Shown: positions 39,920 to 48,061 of the stretch, in pieces | Layout: the number at the start of each line of letters is the position of its first letter | Position numbering within the stretch: the stretch's first letter is position 1 | Origin: Candidatus Methylomirabilis sp. | Lineage (GTDB): Bacteria > Methylomirabilota > Methylomirabilia > Methylomirabilales > Methylomirabilaceae | Direction: 5' to 3' | Assembly (NCBI GenBank): GCA_002634395.1 | Contig: NSJM01000014.1 | Span: forward strand, 1 to 48,061 | Length of the DNA: 48,061 nucleotides | Position numbers and translations under genes: made by a program | The notes under the pieces: model-generated | What the model was told of the DNA's origin: nothing | The model's input: the letters and a program-made list of their open reading frames with translations, nothing else | The model's database searches: none

Positions 39920-39968
39920 TGATATGGTTATCTACTGAGGGTTCATTCCAGGCGGCTTGCCGCGAGTT

Positions 39969-40118
39969 CGTCATACCGGCGGAGGCCGGTATCCAGAAGG
40001 ATCCGACTGGATTCCCCCGTATCAAGTACGGGGCAGGCGTGTCACGCACCTGCCTGTGCGTGTCCGCGCCTGTCTGCGTCGCGAGCGCGACAGGCAGGCG
40101 CAGACAGGCGGGATGACG
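39969..40118. repeat. Composite palindromic repeats
   Basis: CGTCATACCGGCGGAGGCCG with GTATCCAG is related to the interior of the 37600-37723 element. It is followed by nested GCCTGTCTGCG / CGCAGACAGGC arms and GGGATGACG. No coding potential. The repeat ends the accessory block. Confidence 0.6.
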
Positions 40119-40197
40119 AGCTAGAACAGCGGACGCTACCCCGCAGCCTGATGTGGATGCCGGCGCTAGGCGACAGACGAAAAGGGTCCGGCTTTTC

Positions 40198-41166
40198 TTA
40201 CTGATAAAAGTTTCTGGGCCAGGCGTGGGATCGCAGGGCGGCCAGCGTCTCGGGTGCGAGCGGTTTGCCGTCGGAGACCGCGCTGTTGGCCTCCACATGC
40301 GCCGGGCGGCGCATCCCGGGGATCACGGTTGAGACCGCCGGGTGGCTCAGACAGAACTTGAGTGCAAGCTGCGCCACCGTTGTGATCTCCCCTCCCAGCA
40401 ACGGCTTCAGTCGACCAACGTGCTCGCACGTCTCCCGCAGCCGATCCTCGCGAAAGTAAAACGCCTGTACGGACTTCGGGGGGAAGGTGGTGTCCGGCGT
40501 GAGGTTGCCAGTCAGACCCCCCTCGTCAAAGGGGACTCTGGCGATGACGCCGACGTCGTGCTTCTGGCACAGGGGGAACAGCTCTTCTTCCGGGGATTGG
40601 TCGAAGATGTTGTAGATCACCTGGACGGTATCGACCAGGCCGGACTTGACGAGTTCCAGCGCGCTGCCCGGCTGATGGTCCATGATGGAGACCCCGAAGA
40701 ATCGGATCTTTCCCTGCTGTTTCAACCGACGCACCGCCTCTTGCCACTCGAGCTCACCAAGCCACTCGTCGCGCCAGATATGGAGCTGCTGCAGATCGAG
40801 GCGCTCCGCTTCAAGATTCCGGAGGCTCTGCTCTGTGTGCGTGATGATCCAATCGGCGGGAAACGCCTGCCGCGCAGCCGTCCCCTCCTTGGGTGGCCAC
40901 TCGCGGCTCTTCGGTGGCACCTTGGTGGCGACAAAGACGCGGTGACGGACTTCCTTGAAGGTCTTGGCGATCAGTCGCTCGCTGTGCCCATCGCCATAGG
41001 CATGCGCGGTATCGATAAAGGTCACGCCAAGCTCCAGCGCCCGTATCACCGCGCTGATCGAGAGCGTATCATCGGTTTGGCCCCACCACCCTTTACCGAT
41101 CCCCCAGGCCCCAAAACCGATCTCCGATACCTGAACGTCTGTGCGGCCAAACCTGCGATATTCCAT
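40198..41166 (-). CDS. Aldo/keto reductase
   Basis: 322 residues, an (alpha/beta)8 NADPH-dependent oxidoreductase. It begins MEYRRFGRTDVQVSEIGFGA. The tetrad is complete: Asp and Tyr in TFIDTAHAYGDG, Lys in VFVATKVPP, His in LQQLHIWRD. IPGMRRPAHVEAN near the C-terminus is the cofactor-phosphate region. Substrate unknown. It is the last gene of a left-pointing trio, 15 bases after a CYTH-domain gene. It is unrelated in sequence detail to the reductase fused to DUF255. Confidence 0.9.
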   Translation of the reverse strand: MEYRRFGRTDVQVSEIGFGAWGIGKGWWGQTDDTLSISAVIRALELGVTFIDTAHAYGDGHSERLIAKTFKEVRHRVFVATKVPPKSREWPPKEGTAARQAFPADWIITHTEQSLRNLEAERLDLQQLHIWRDEWLGELEWQEAVRRLKQQGKIRFFGVSIMDHQPGSALELVKSGLVDTVQVIYNIFDQSPEEELFPLCQKHDVGVIARVPFDEGGLTGNLTPDTTFPPKSVQAFYFREDRLRETCEHVGRLKPLLGGEITTVAQLALKFCLSHPAVSTVIPGMRRPAHVEANSAVSDGKPLAPETLAALRSHAWPRNFYQ

Positions 41167-41181
41167 AACCCGTATCTCCGG

Positions 41182-41721
41182 TCAATTGGCGTAGTGACGC
41201 GCGCGCTCCGCCTCTACCGCAGCGGCCAGGGTCGCATACGACTCTCCAACAAGCGAGTGCGGATCGATTCCCAGCGCCTGCTGCACGCCTTGCACCTCAT
41301 CGGCGACTATCGGCAGCTCTCCCGGTTCATCAATCGTCCCGTGAAGCTCAACAAAGCTGCCTAGCCCCTGCGTCTTATCAAGGTGGATCCGGATATTGTC
41401 GAGTACAAAGGTCTCGCGTCGCTTCGCAACCACGATGCTGACACCGAGCGCCTTGGCAAGCATCGCCTTGAGGCCCTCCGCATCCTCGACGCGGTAGATC
41501 TCGCAGTGACTTTCCTGTACCCCGGCAACATCACCTCGAATATAGTAAATCAGCTCAGCGCCGGACTCCAGCCCCTCTCGAAGCTTCAGGCGGCCATGGT
41601 TCACGTTGAAATAGGTATCAACCTGCCGCTCCGGCTCCTGACCCTCTGCTCCAAGCGATTCGCACAGCTCTCGAAGCTTTCCAAGATCTTCACAGCGCGC
41701 TTTCAGCTCGATATTCAGCAT
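41182..41721 (-). CDS. CYTH domain protein (class IV adenylate cyclase-like)
   Basis: 179 residues. The amino-terminal MLNIELKARC has the E-x-E/K-x-K type CYTH signature, followed by Q-V-D-T-Y-F, RLKLREG, ELIYYIRGD, KRRETFVLDNIRIHLDKTQG and GSFVELHG, the charged strands that line the triphosphate tunnel. Family members are CyaB-type cyclases, thiamine triphosphatases or inorganic triphosphatases; which applies cannot be told. GAGGAAC precedes the ATG. It lies three bases after the zinc-ribbon gene and before the aldo/keto reductase. Confidence 0.85.
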   Translation of the reverse strand: MLNIELKARCEDLGKLRELCESLGAEGQEPERQVDTYFNVNHGRLKLREGLESGAELIYYIRGDVAGVQESHCEIYRVEDAEGLKAMLAKALGVSIVVAKRRETFVLDNIRIHLDKTQGLGSFVELHGTIDEPGELPIVADEVQGVQQALGIDPHSLVGESYATLAAAVEAERARHYAN

Positions 41722-41724
41722 TAG

Positions 41725-41907
41725 TCAGTTCCTCATCGCGCGGACCTGCCCCTCGAACCGGGCGTCCGGTTCCACCCGGAACTCCTCCCCACACTTCGCG
41801 CACTTCCCCCGCCAGGAGCGATCGGGCTGTCTGGTCAGGGTGACGGCGCCGCAGATCATGTGGCCGGCGATCCGGTGAAGCGTGATGGCGACAAACTGCT
41901 CTTTCAC
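41725..41907 (-). CDS. Small zinc-ribbon-like protein
   Basis: 60 residues from GTG 41907 (GGAGGGAG five bases upstream). ITLHRIAGHMICGAV and WRGKCAKCGEEFRVEPDARF supply one C-A-K-C knuckle, plus a Cys and two His that could complete a metal site. No known function. The tight spacing to the CYTH gene indicates one transcript. Confidence 0.6.
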   Translation of the reverse strand: MKEQFVAITLHRIAGHMICGAVTLTRQPDRSWRGKCAKCGEEFRVEPDARFEGQVRAMRN

Positions 41908-42027
41908 TGTCTCCCTCCGGGCATCAAGCCATCCCGAGTTCTTTCCTTATCCCATGGGGAGGAAAAGACCACTCACTGATTGAAACGGGCGACCTCCCCC
42001 CTCAGTTGATCGCGCCTGAGCCCCCGG

Positions 42028-44385
42028 TTAGTGCCCGTCAGACGCTTCGCCGTCGATGGCAGCGCGGACCGAAGTGGCCAGGTCGGCCTGACAAAATGGT
42101 TTCCGGATATAATCGACTACCCCAGAGCTTTCCAGGCTGTGTTGAATTTCGTCCGGGGCATAACCGGTAGCAACCAGTACCTTAATGTCCGGGTTGAGAG
42201 CACGCAGGGCCGGGATCAGGTCTGTCGCACCCATCCGGGGCATAATGGCGTCAGTAAGAACCAGGGCGACATCGGCGTGAGCCCGGAAGGTTGCCAGCGC
42301 CTCGACGCCATCCTCAGCGCTCAGAACGGTGTATCCAAGGTCGCCCAGGAGGATCTCCCCCAACTCCCGGACCATCGGGTTGTCTTCTACTAACAGGAGC
42401 GTCTCGGTTCCCCGCGGCATGGCCTCCGCGATCGAAGGGGCGGCTTTTACCGCAGCGGGAACCAAGGGAAGAAAGACGTGAAAGGCGCTCCCTTGGCCTT
42501 CGGCCGTCTCCACCTCGATCCAGCCCTCGTGCTGGTGAGCGATTCCGTAGACTGAGGCCAGACCCAAGCCTGTCCCATGGCCGGTTTCCTTAGTCGTAAA
42601 GAAGGGCTCAAAGAGGCGATCTCGGATAGCGGCCGGGATGCCGGTCCCGGTATCGGCCACAGTCAGGCAGGCGAAGGCGCCCACGCGGCGTTCTGGATGC
42701 CGACCCAGGCTCGCCTCGATCAGCGTGACCGGCGTCAGTCGAAATGTCAGCGTACCTCCGTGGGGCATCGCGTCACGGGCGTTGGTGGCAAGGTTGAGGA
42801 GAATCTGTTGTACCTGAGCGCCATCGGCATTGACGACGAGAGGCTCTTGGGAGGGTTCTGACTTGATCGCGATCGTCTCGGGAAGCGTTCGCTGCAAGAT
42901 GCTCGCGCTCTCTTGGAGCAGCGGGTTCAGGTCCAGCGGCTTCCGTTGCAGCGGAGCCTTCCGCGCAAAGCTCAACACCTGGCCTATAAGCTCTGCGGCT
43001 TGACGGCTCATCTCTGGTACTCGGCTAAGGTGACGGTGTCCCCTGCTATCCGGGGGCATCTCCCCCAAGGCCAGTTCTGTGAAGCCGATAATCCCATTCA
43101 GAAGATTATTGAAGTCGTGCGCAATTCCCCCGGCCAGGAGGCCGATAGCCTCCAGCTTCTGCGCCTGGCGAAGTCGGTCTTCGAGGCGTTTGCGCTCGGT
43201 GATATCGTGTTTAATGGCGATAAAATAGGAAATGCCCCCACGTTCGTCCGGGACCGGGGTGATGGTTTGGTCCTCGGCATAGAGACTGCCGTCCTTGCGG
43301 CGATTGACGATCTCGCCTTGCCACACCCTCCCGGCAAGAATAGTCTCCCAAAGGTTCTGGTAGAAGGCCTGATCGTGGCTGCCCGACTTCAGGATGCGCG
43401 GGTTCCGGCCGATGGCCTCTTCGGCGCTGTAGCCGGTCAGTTGCGTATAGGCCGGATTGACCCAGAGGATGGTGCCTTCCCGGTCGGTGATGACGATGCC
43501 GTTCGCAGCCGCTTCCAGCGCCGCCGCCTGAAGGCGGATTCGTCCCTCGGCCTGCTTGCGCCCCGTAGCATCCACCAAGATACCAACGACGCCGTCAATG
43601 CCGCCCCCTTCATCACGCAATGGCGCCGTCCACAGGCTGATGTCGACCAGAGAGCCGTCTTTCTTCCGGCGAACAACCTCGATGCCGGCGAGCGTTTCCC
43701 CCTCCAACGCCAGGCCGAGAAGGGTGAGGTGCTCCTCTCGTCTGTTCGGGGGGACGATGGGCAGGGGGCGCCCAAGGACTTCTTCTTTCTGCCAGCCGAA
43801 AATCCGTTCCGCTGCTCGATTCCATGCCCTGACGTTCCCCTCGCGATCCAGGACGGTGATGCCCGTTGGCGAGGCATCAATCACCGTCATAAGAAGGTCG
43901 TGAGTTTTTTGTAGGGCCAGCTCCGCCCGCTTGCGCTCGGTGACATCGCGCAGGATCCCTTGAAAACCCACAACCCTGCCATTCTCCAGGATGGGAACCG
44001 GTTTGATCTCAACAAAGGCGCTCTCTCCGTTCGGGCGGACGATTTGAGTCTCTACGACCTCAGCAAGCTTCCCGGGCTCTAGATCGCGGGCAAACAACTC
44101 CTTCACCCGGTTCAACTCACCAGGGGTAATGAATTCCAAGAAGCTGCGGCCTGTGAGTTGTTCCGACCCTTTGACGCCATGAATCTTGGCCAGTGACCGA
44201 TTTGCAAAGGTGATGACCCCCTGAGCGTTCATCACAAACAGCCCATCGCTCAACCCATTGACAAGGGTACGATATTTAGCCTCACTTTCCCGCAGGGCTT
44301 TCTCCGCCCATTGGCGTTCAGCGATTTCGGCTCGTAACGCTTGATTCAGTACCGTCAGTTCTTCGGTGGGCTCGTCGGATCGCAC
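42028..44385 (-). CDS. Hybrid sensor histidine kinase, PAS-PAS-PAS-HK-REC
   Basis: 785 residues from GTG 44385, seven bases after AAGGGGA; the open frame continues left to 44610 through the end of pckG, which is unlikely. It has three PAS domains (about 35-145, 160-280, 285-405), each ending near an ILRDVTERK / DATGRK / [11 protein letters not shown] segment. The HisKA phospho-acceptor is in [14 protein letters not shown] (His about 422). The ATPase follows with [21 protein letters not shown] and [13 protein letters not shown]-terminal receiver has Asp about 712 in [11 protein letters not shown]. There are no membrane segments, so it is a cytoplasmic sensor, possibly redox- or ligand-sensing through PAS. 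No separate response regulator is adjacent. Confidence 0.92.
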   Translation of the reverse strand: MRSDEPTEELTVLNQALRAEIAERQWAEKALRESEAKYRTLVNGLSDGLFVMNAQGVITFANRSLAKIHGVKGSEQLTGRSFLEFITPGELNRVKELFARDLEPGKLAEVVETQIVRPNGESAFVEIKPVPILENGRVVGFQGILRDVTERKRAELALQKTHDLLMTVIDASPTGITVLDREGNVRAWNRAAERIFGWQKEEVLGRPLPIVPPNRREEHLTLLGLALEGETLAGIEVVRRKKDGSLVDISLWTAPLRDEGGGIDGVVGILVDATGRKQAEGRIRLQAAALEAAANGIVITDREGTILWVNPAYTQLTGYSAEEAIGRNPRILKSGSHDQAFYQNLWETILAGRVWQGEIVNRRKDGSLYAEDQTITPVPDERGGISYFIAIKHDITERKRLEDRLRQAQKLEAIGLLAGGIAHDFNNLLNGIIGFTELALGEMPPDSRGHRHLSRVPEMSRQAAELIGQVLSFARKAPLQRKPLDLNPLLQESASILQRTLPETIAIKSEPSQEPLVVNADGAQVQQILLNLATNARDAMPHGGTLTFRLTPVTLIEASLGRHPERRVGAFACLTVADTGTGIPAAIRDRLFEPFFTTKETGHGTGLGLASVYGIAHQHEGWIEVETAEGQGSAFHVFLPLVPAAVKAAPSIAEAMPRGTETLLLVEDNPMVRELGEILLGDLGYTVLSAEDGVEALATFRAHADVALVLTDAIMPRMGATDLIPALRALNPDIKVLVATGYAPDEIQHSLESSGVVDYIRKPFCQADLATSVRAAIDGEASDGH

Positions 44386-44476
44386 CGGCAATCCCCTTCT
44401 GCATGTGAGGGACACATTCGATTCGGAATCGCTGGAGGGGTCGGCGACTACGGCACGCGTGGCGGCTCGGCGGCGT

Positions 44477-46237
44477 TCACGGGGTACTGACGCGGCTGAG
44501 CCGCTGACGGAGCATATCATGCTCCTGCCGAATCTGCACAGGCAGGCGCGGGGCAAGACGGTCGAAAAACTGGCCTTGTTCCGCCTGCTCCGCAGCCCAG
44601 GCATCAGCATCGATCTTTAACAGCTCATCTGCGGCGCCAGCCGGCAGTCTCAGCCCATCCAGATCCAACGCATCAGATGTGGGAATGAACCCGATGGGAG
44701 TCTCGACGGCCTTGCCCTGGCCGTGAACTCGCTCCAGAATCCACCTCAGAACACGAATGTTCTCGCCGAAGCCGGGCCAGAGAAAGCGGCCGCTCTGATC
44801 GGTCCGAAACCAGTTGACGTGAAAGATCGCGGGAGGGTGAGCGATCCGCTGGCCCATGTCGAGCCAGTGGCTGAAATAGTCGGCCATGTGATAGCCGCAG
44901 AATGGGACCATCGCCATCGGATCGCGTCGGGTAACCCCGACGGCGCCCGACTGGGCGGCTGTCGTCTCTGAGGCCATGCCGGCCCCCACGAAGACGCCAT
45001 GCTGCCAACCGTATGACTGATAGACGAGTGGCGCCACTCGGGCGCGCCGCCCCCCAAAGATGATCGCCGAGATCGGGACGCCCTCCGGATCCTCCCAGCG
45101 GGGGGAGATCGATGGGCACTGCCTGGCGGGAAGTGTGAAGCGTGAGTTGGGATGGGCCGCCGCCCCCTCACCGGACGTCCAAGCGTTGCCGTGCCAATCA
45201 ACCAAGCCATCGGGCGGTGTCGCGTCTTTTCCCTCCCACCACGGTTCTCCCTCCGGAGTAACGGCCACGTTGGTGAAGATCGTATTCCGACCGACCGCAG
45301 CCATGATGTTGGGGTTCGTCTTGACGCTGGTGCCTGGCGCGACACCGAAGAATCCGGCCTCGGGGTTGATGGCCCGTAGCCGTCCATCGGGCCCGATGTG
45401 CATCCAGGCGATGTCATCGCCAACAGTCCACACCTTGTAGCCCGAGAAATCCGAAGGGGGGACAAGCATCGCCAGGTTGGTCTTGCCGCAGGCGCTCGGA
45501 AAGGCGGCCGCCATATAGGTGACCTGCCCTGATGGATCTTCCACCCCGATGATCAGGGTATGCTCGGCCAACCAGCCCTCCTCTCGACCGATCCAACTGG
45601 CAATACGAAGGGAGTGGCATTTCTTTCCCAACAGGGCGTTACCCCCATACCCCGACCCGATACTCCAGATGAGCCGCTCCTCGGGGAAGTGGAGGATAAA
45701 GCGACGGTCCGGACTCAGGTCTCCGAGCGAATGTAGGCCGCGGACAAAGCCGCCAGACTCGCCGAGTCGTTCAAGCGCGACCTTCCCCATGCGGGTCATG
45801 ATCCGCATGTTGACGACGACGTAGGGGCTGTCGGTGATTTCCACGCCGACCCTACTGTAAGGGGAGCCGGCCGGACCCATCAGATACGGGACGACAAACA
45901 TCGTCCGGCCCTTCATGCTGCCCTGGAACAGCTTCCCGACCTGCTCGCGCGCCTCGTTGGGCTCCATCCAGTTGTTCGTAGGGCCGGCATCCTCCTGTCG
46001 AGACGTACAGATGAAGGTCAGGTGTTCGGTCCGTGCAACGTCAGACGGATGGCTCCGATGCAGGTAACACCCCGGGTGGCGTTGCTGGTTCAGACTCATC
46101 AGGGTCCCGTCCCGGAGCATCCCCTCAACCAGAACCTGATGCTCCTCCTCTGATCCGTCGCACCAATGGATGCGGTCCGGACGAGTCGCCCGGGCGACCT
46201 GATCTACCCACTGTTCTAGCGCTCTATGTTGGGGCAT
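44477..46237 (-). CDS. pckG: Phosphoenolpyruvate carboxykinase (GTP)
   Basis: 586 residues, normal for the GTP-dependent form. The kinase loop FPSACGKTNLAMLVP with the reactive Cys lies at about 260-274, FFGVAPGTSVKTNPN near 300 and IFGGRRARVAPLVYQ near 403. AMVPFCGYHMADYF and NWFRTDQSGRFLWPGFGENI are also diagnostic. It interconverts oxaloacetate and phosphoenolpyruvate at the start of gluconeogenesis, consistent with growth on C1 or C2 carbon or autotrophy. GGAG lies six bases before ATG 46237. It stands alone, 91 bases before the kinase start. Confidence 0.97.
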   Translation of the reverse strand: MPQHRALEQWVDQVARATRPDRIHWCDGSEEEHQVLVEGMLRDGTLMSLNQQRHPGCYLHRSHPSDVARTEHLTFICTSRQEDAGPTNNWMEPNEAREQVGKLFQGSMKGRTMFVVPYLMGPAGSPYSRVGVEITDSPYVVVNMRIMTRMGKVALERLGESGGFVRGLHSLGDLSPDRRFILHFPEERLIWSIGSGYGGNALLGKKCHSLRIASWIGREEGWLAEHTLIIGVEDPSGQVTYMAAAFPSACGKTNLAMLVPPSDFSGYKVWTVGDDIAWMHIGPDGRLRAINPEAGFFGVAPGTSVKTNPNIMAAVGRNTIFTNVAVTPEGEPWWEGKDATPPDGLVDWHGNAWTSGEGAAAHPNSRFTLPARQCPSISPRWEDPEGVPISAIIFGGRRARVAPLVYQSYGWQHGVFVGAGMASETTAAQSGAVGVTRRDPMAMVPFCGYHMADYFSHWLDMGQRIAHPPAIFHVNWFRTDQSGRFLWPGFGENIRVLRWILERVHGQGKAVETPIGFIPTSDALDLDGLRLPAGAADELLKIDADAWAAEQAEQGQFFDRLAPRLPVQIRQEHDMLRQRLSRVSTP

Positions 46238-46342
46238 CTTGTCTCCACAGCCGGGCGGTTACCGCCACCAGCCGAACCGCACAATGATAGCAATCAGGAG
46301 TCTTCAACGTTGAACGCTGAACCTTGAACATTGAACTAGAAA

Positions 46343-46417
46343 TGGCTCCCCGGGTAGGGCTCGAACCTACAACCTAGCGGTTAACAGCCGCTCGCTCCAC
46401 CATTGAGCTACCGGGGA
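46343..46417 (-). tRNA. tRNA-Asn (GTT)
   Basis: Cloverleaf on the minus strand: acceptor TCCCCGG / CCGGGGA, anticodon stem AGCGG / CCGCT around CTGTTAA with anticodon GTT, T-loop GGTTCGAGCCC, discriminator G and an encoded CCA end. Short TGAAC-rich direct repeats (46308-46336) lie just downstream. Confidence 0.96.
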
Positions 46418-46558
46418 TCAAAAGCAGCGCAAAAACAGCCTTTGGCCGTCAGCAATCAGATCGAGGCTGAAAAGTGAAAGCTGATGGCTGATGACCGTGT
46501 TGTAATTTAGCGCACTCGATCGGCGCGAGCAATGACTTTTTGGCGCGCGCCAACCACC

Positions 46559-47158
46559 TCATACGTCCCGCCGCCCCTCCAACGACTTGGAAAGCGTCAC
46601 CTCGTCGGCGTACTCCAGGTCGCTGCCCATCGGCAGGCCGCGAGCGATTCGCGTCACCCGAACGGCCAACGGTCTCAGTAGACGCGAGAGGTACATCGCC
46701 GTCGCCTCGCCCTCAACGTTAGGGTTGGTGGCCAGAATGACCTCTTTGACCTCCCCTCCCTCCAGGCGCTGCAGAAGGGCCTTGGCCGTGAGCTGGTCGG
46801 GACCACGTCCCTCCAGCGGCGACAGCGACCCCCCCAGCACGTGATACCGTCCCTTGAAGCTCGCCGTCTTCTCGATGGCCCAGAGATCGTTGGCCTCTTC
46901 CACCACGCACAGCGCCGATCCGTCTCGAGTCGGGTCGGCGCAGATAGGGCATTGCTCGCCCTCAGCGATGTTGTAGCAGACCGCACAGCTCTGAATTCGA
47001 TCCTTCAGCTCGATAATGGCCTGAGCTAACGCCACCGCCTCCTCCTTGGTGGCCTTGAGGAGGTGGAAGGTCAGGCGTTGGGCGGTCTTGGGGCCAATGC
47101 CGGGAAGGCGGACCAACTCACCGATCAGTCTGACCAGGGGAGGGGCATAGCGGGCCAC
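46559..47158 (-). CDS. recR: Recombination mediator RecR
   Basis: 199 residues. A helix-hairpin-helix [18 protein letters not shown] at about 17-34, a four-Cys zinc finger ([20 protein letters not shown] at about 57-76), a Toprim domain ([31 protein letters not shown]) and a C-terminal [20 protein letters not shown]. It works with RecO/RecF to load RecA at gaps. The start is GTG 47158, 7 bases after ybaB. Gene order dnaX-ybaB-recR is the classic conserved cluster. Confidence 0.97.
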   Translation of the reverse strand: MARYAPPLVRLIGELVRLPGIGPKTAQRLTFHLLKATKEEAVALAQAIIELKDRIQSCAVCYNIAEGEQCPICADPTRDGSALCVVEEANDLWAIEKTASFKGRYHVLGGSLSPLEGRGPDQLTAKALLQRLEGGEVKEVILATNPNVEGEATAMYLSRLLRPLAVRVTRIARGLPMGSDLEYADEVTLSKSLEGRRDV

Positions 47159-47165
47159 GATGTTC

Positions 47166-47480
47166 CTACATCAGCCCCGGGGGCAGTCCCAGCCCGCCGG
47201 TCACCCGACCCATCTCCTGGCTCATCAGCTCGCGAGACCTTCGGAGCGCCTCATTCGCCGCCGCCATCACGAGGTCTTGCAGCATCTCCAGCTCGTCCGG
47301 ACCGGCCACCTCCGGATCGATCTTTACCGCAACGACTTCACCCTGACCGTTACAGACGACCGTCACCATTCCGCCACCCGCCGTCCCTTCAACCCGCTTC
47401 GTCGCAGCCTCCGCCTGAATCTTTTCCATCTCGGCTTTCATGCGTTGCGCCTGTTTCATCATATTTCCGAAGTTCTTCAT
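47166..47480 (-). CDS. ybaB: YbaB/EbfC family nucleoid-associated protein
   Basis: 104 residues: [20 protein letters not shown], then [20 protein letters not shown] and [20 protein letters not shown], with [20 protein letters not shown] at the end. This is the helix-beta-helix DNA-binding dimer of the family. GGGAG lies seven bases before ATG 47480. It lies between dnaX and recR, 18 bases after dnaX. Confidence 0.95.
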   Translation of the reverse strand: MKNFGNMMKQAQRMKAEMEKIQAEAATKRVEGTAGGGMVTVVCNGQGEVVAVKIDPEVAGPDELEMLQDLVMAAANEALRRSRELMSQEMGRVTGGLGLPPGLM

Positions 47481-47498
47481 CTCATTCTCCCGTCGGCC

Positions 47499-48061
47499 CT
47501 ATTCGGGCTGTTTCGCCCTGACTCGAACGATTTGGCCGTCAAAGAGCTCTACGGCACGCTGCACCAGGGGATGACGTCGCAGCGCCTCCTGACCTGCCTG
47601 TGCGTCCCACACAGACGGGTCGGACGACGCGATCGACTGCTCCGAGACAGCTCTTTGCTGGAGATCGCGCGGCCTGTGACGAGCCCCGCCGGATTGCGGC
47701 GGCTGACGCAGCTCACCCTGGCCTGTGACGAGCCCCGCCGAACCGCCAGTAGTAAGTCCGGTCAAACTACTCACTGCAGGTGGATTGCTTGAATTGCCGA
47801 ATCGATACTCAACCGTCAGGGGCCGCCCAAAGGCCTCGGCTGCGGCCCCTGCCACGAGGCGCCGATTTTCAAGGTCGTCCAGCGTTGAACGGGAAAAGGC
47901 CGTCCCGTTTTCGAATATCACCATGAGCCTGTCCCCCTCAAGCGTCACCCCCTGTGCCTCGGCAAGCAATGCAGCCAGAGACCGCTTCTTCCGTTCCAGT
48001 AGTAGCCGCGTAACGCGGGCCCAGCCTTCCTGCGGATCCTTGGCGACGTTGGCCGGAGGGG
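47499..48061 (-). CDS. dnaX: DNA polymerase III gamma/tau subunit, C-terminal part (partial)
   Basis: The frame is open to the window edge and begins mid-gene (PPANVAKDPQEGWARVTRLL, then LERKKRSLAALLAEAQGVTL). The W-x-x-V-x-x-x-L-x-x-x-K-K-R-S-L-A-A-L-L segment and the following LMVIFENGTAFSRSTLD are the tau C-terminal domain that binds the replisome. HPLVQRAVELFDGQIVRVR near the end is typical. The linker between carries two copies of a 21-bp direct repeat (47671-47691 and 47720-47740) 49 bases apart, so the linker has probably expanded by duplication. The AAA clamp-loader part lies outside the window. Confidence 0.92.
   Translation of the reverse strand, partial: PPANVAKDPQEGWARVTRLLLERKKRSLAALLAEAQGVTLEGDRLMVIFENGTAFSRSTLDDLENRRLVAGAAAEAFGRPLTVEYRFGNSSNPPAVSSLTGLTTGGSAGLVTGQGELRQPPQSGGARHRPRDLQQRAVSEQSIASSDPSVWDAQAGQEALRRHPLVQRAVELFDGQIVRVRAKQPE

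Noticed and set aside
40342-41364. 340-residue plus-strand frame across the aldo/keto reductase and CYTH genes
   Set aside because: Antisense shadow spanning two real genes; composition and lack of motifs do not support it.
42913-43914. 333-residue plus-strand frame opposite the sensor kinase
   Set aside because: Antisense shadow; the kinase frame carries complete PAS, HisKA and ATPase motifs.
44386-44610. N-terminal extension of the sensor kinase to 44610
   Set aside because: It would lie over the 3' end of pckG and has no ribosome site, while GTG 44385 has one at good spacing.

Overview
The window is bacterial chromosome of moderately high GC. The gene set (methionine salvage with a RuBisCO-like enolase, a squalene-synthase-type enzyme, GTP-type PEP carboxykinase, GH57/GlgB glycogen enzymes, TldD/TldE, an orphan EgtD, a DUF255 protein, HDFNN-type sensor kinase, many small palindromic repeats) fits a deep-branching Gram-negative lineage. 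My best guess is an NC10/Methylomirabilota-like organism. That is inference: no rRNA or methane-oxidation marker lies in the window.

Layout. 1-2.8 kb: gene-poor accessory end with a truncated BrnT-like toxin gene, a frameshifted antitoxin relic, a G-run palindromic repeat cluster and a DUF4143 ATPase behind a palindromic promoter. 2.9-10.1 kb: housekeeping genes (egtD, a lipoprotein, tldD-tldE, mutY-mutT, def, a cobalamin adenosyltransferase). 10.1-12.8 kb: an accessory block in which every gene points left: an HTH/DUF4160 pair, a GIY-YIG nuclease and vapBC. The GIY-YIG gene is bracketed by two imperfect palindromes that look like integron attC sites. 13.1-19.1 kb: a TPR protein and the coupled glgB-GH57-mscS operon. 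19.2-20.6 kb: two tandemly duplicated small secreted proteins, each with its own terminator, and an AbrB-like regulator resembling the HgcAB-associated family. 20.7-25.1 kb: suhB, a rubredoxin-like microprotein, cstA, hisN-like phosphatase, YtxH and DUF948 envelope proteins. 25.1-27.8 kb: an AT-rich, probably acquired MFS transporter and two gene relics. 27.8-32 kb: a DUF255-aldo/keto reductase fusion and an unusual 4Fe-4S protein with a calcium-loop-like motif. 32-37.2 kb: acylphosphatase, squalene synthase-like enzyme, and the overlapping methionine salvage operon mtnW-mtnX-mtnB-mtnD. 37.2-40.1 kb: a second accessory block (a gene split by a 124-bp MITE-like element with a target duplication, higBA, brnTA), its modules separated by copies of one palindromic repeat. 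40.2-48.1 kb: aldo/keto reductase-CYTH-zinc ribbon trio, a hybrid histidine kinase, pckG, tRNA-Asn, recR, ybaB and the 3' part of dnaX.

How the genes fit together: core metabolism is mostly in short left-pointing operons with 1-4 nt overlaps. The two accessory blocks hold toxin-antitoxin modules, repeats and decayed genes, and several modules carry their own self-contained promoter with an inverted repeat. The strongest candidates for something new are the attC-like cassette at 11.1-12.1 kb, the MITE insertion at 37.6 kb, the DUF255-AKR fusion with its ferredoxin-like neighbour, and the duplicated secreted proteins.
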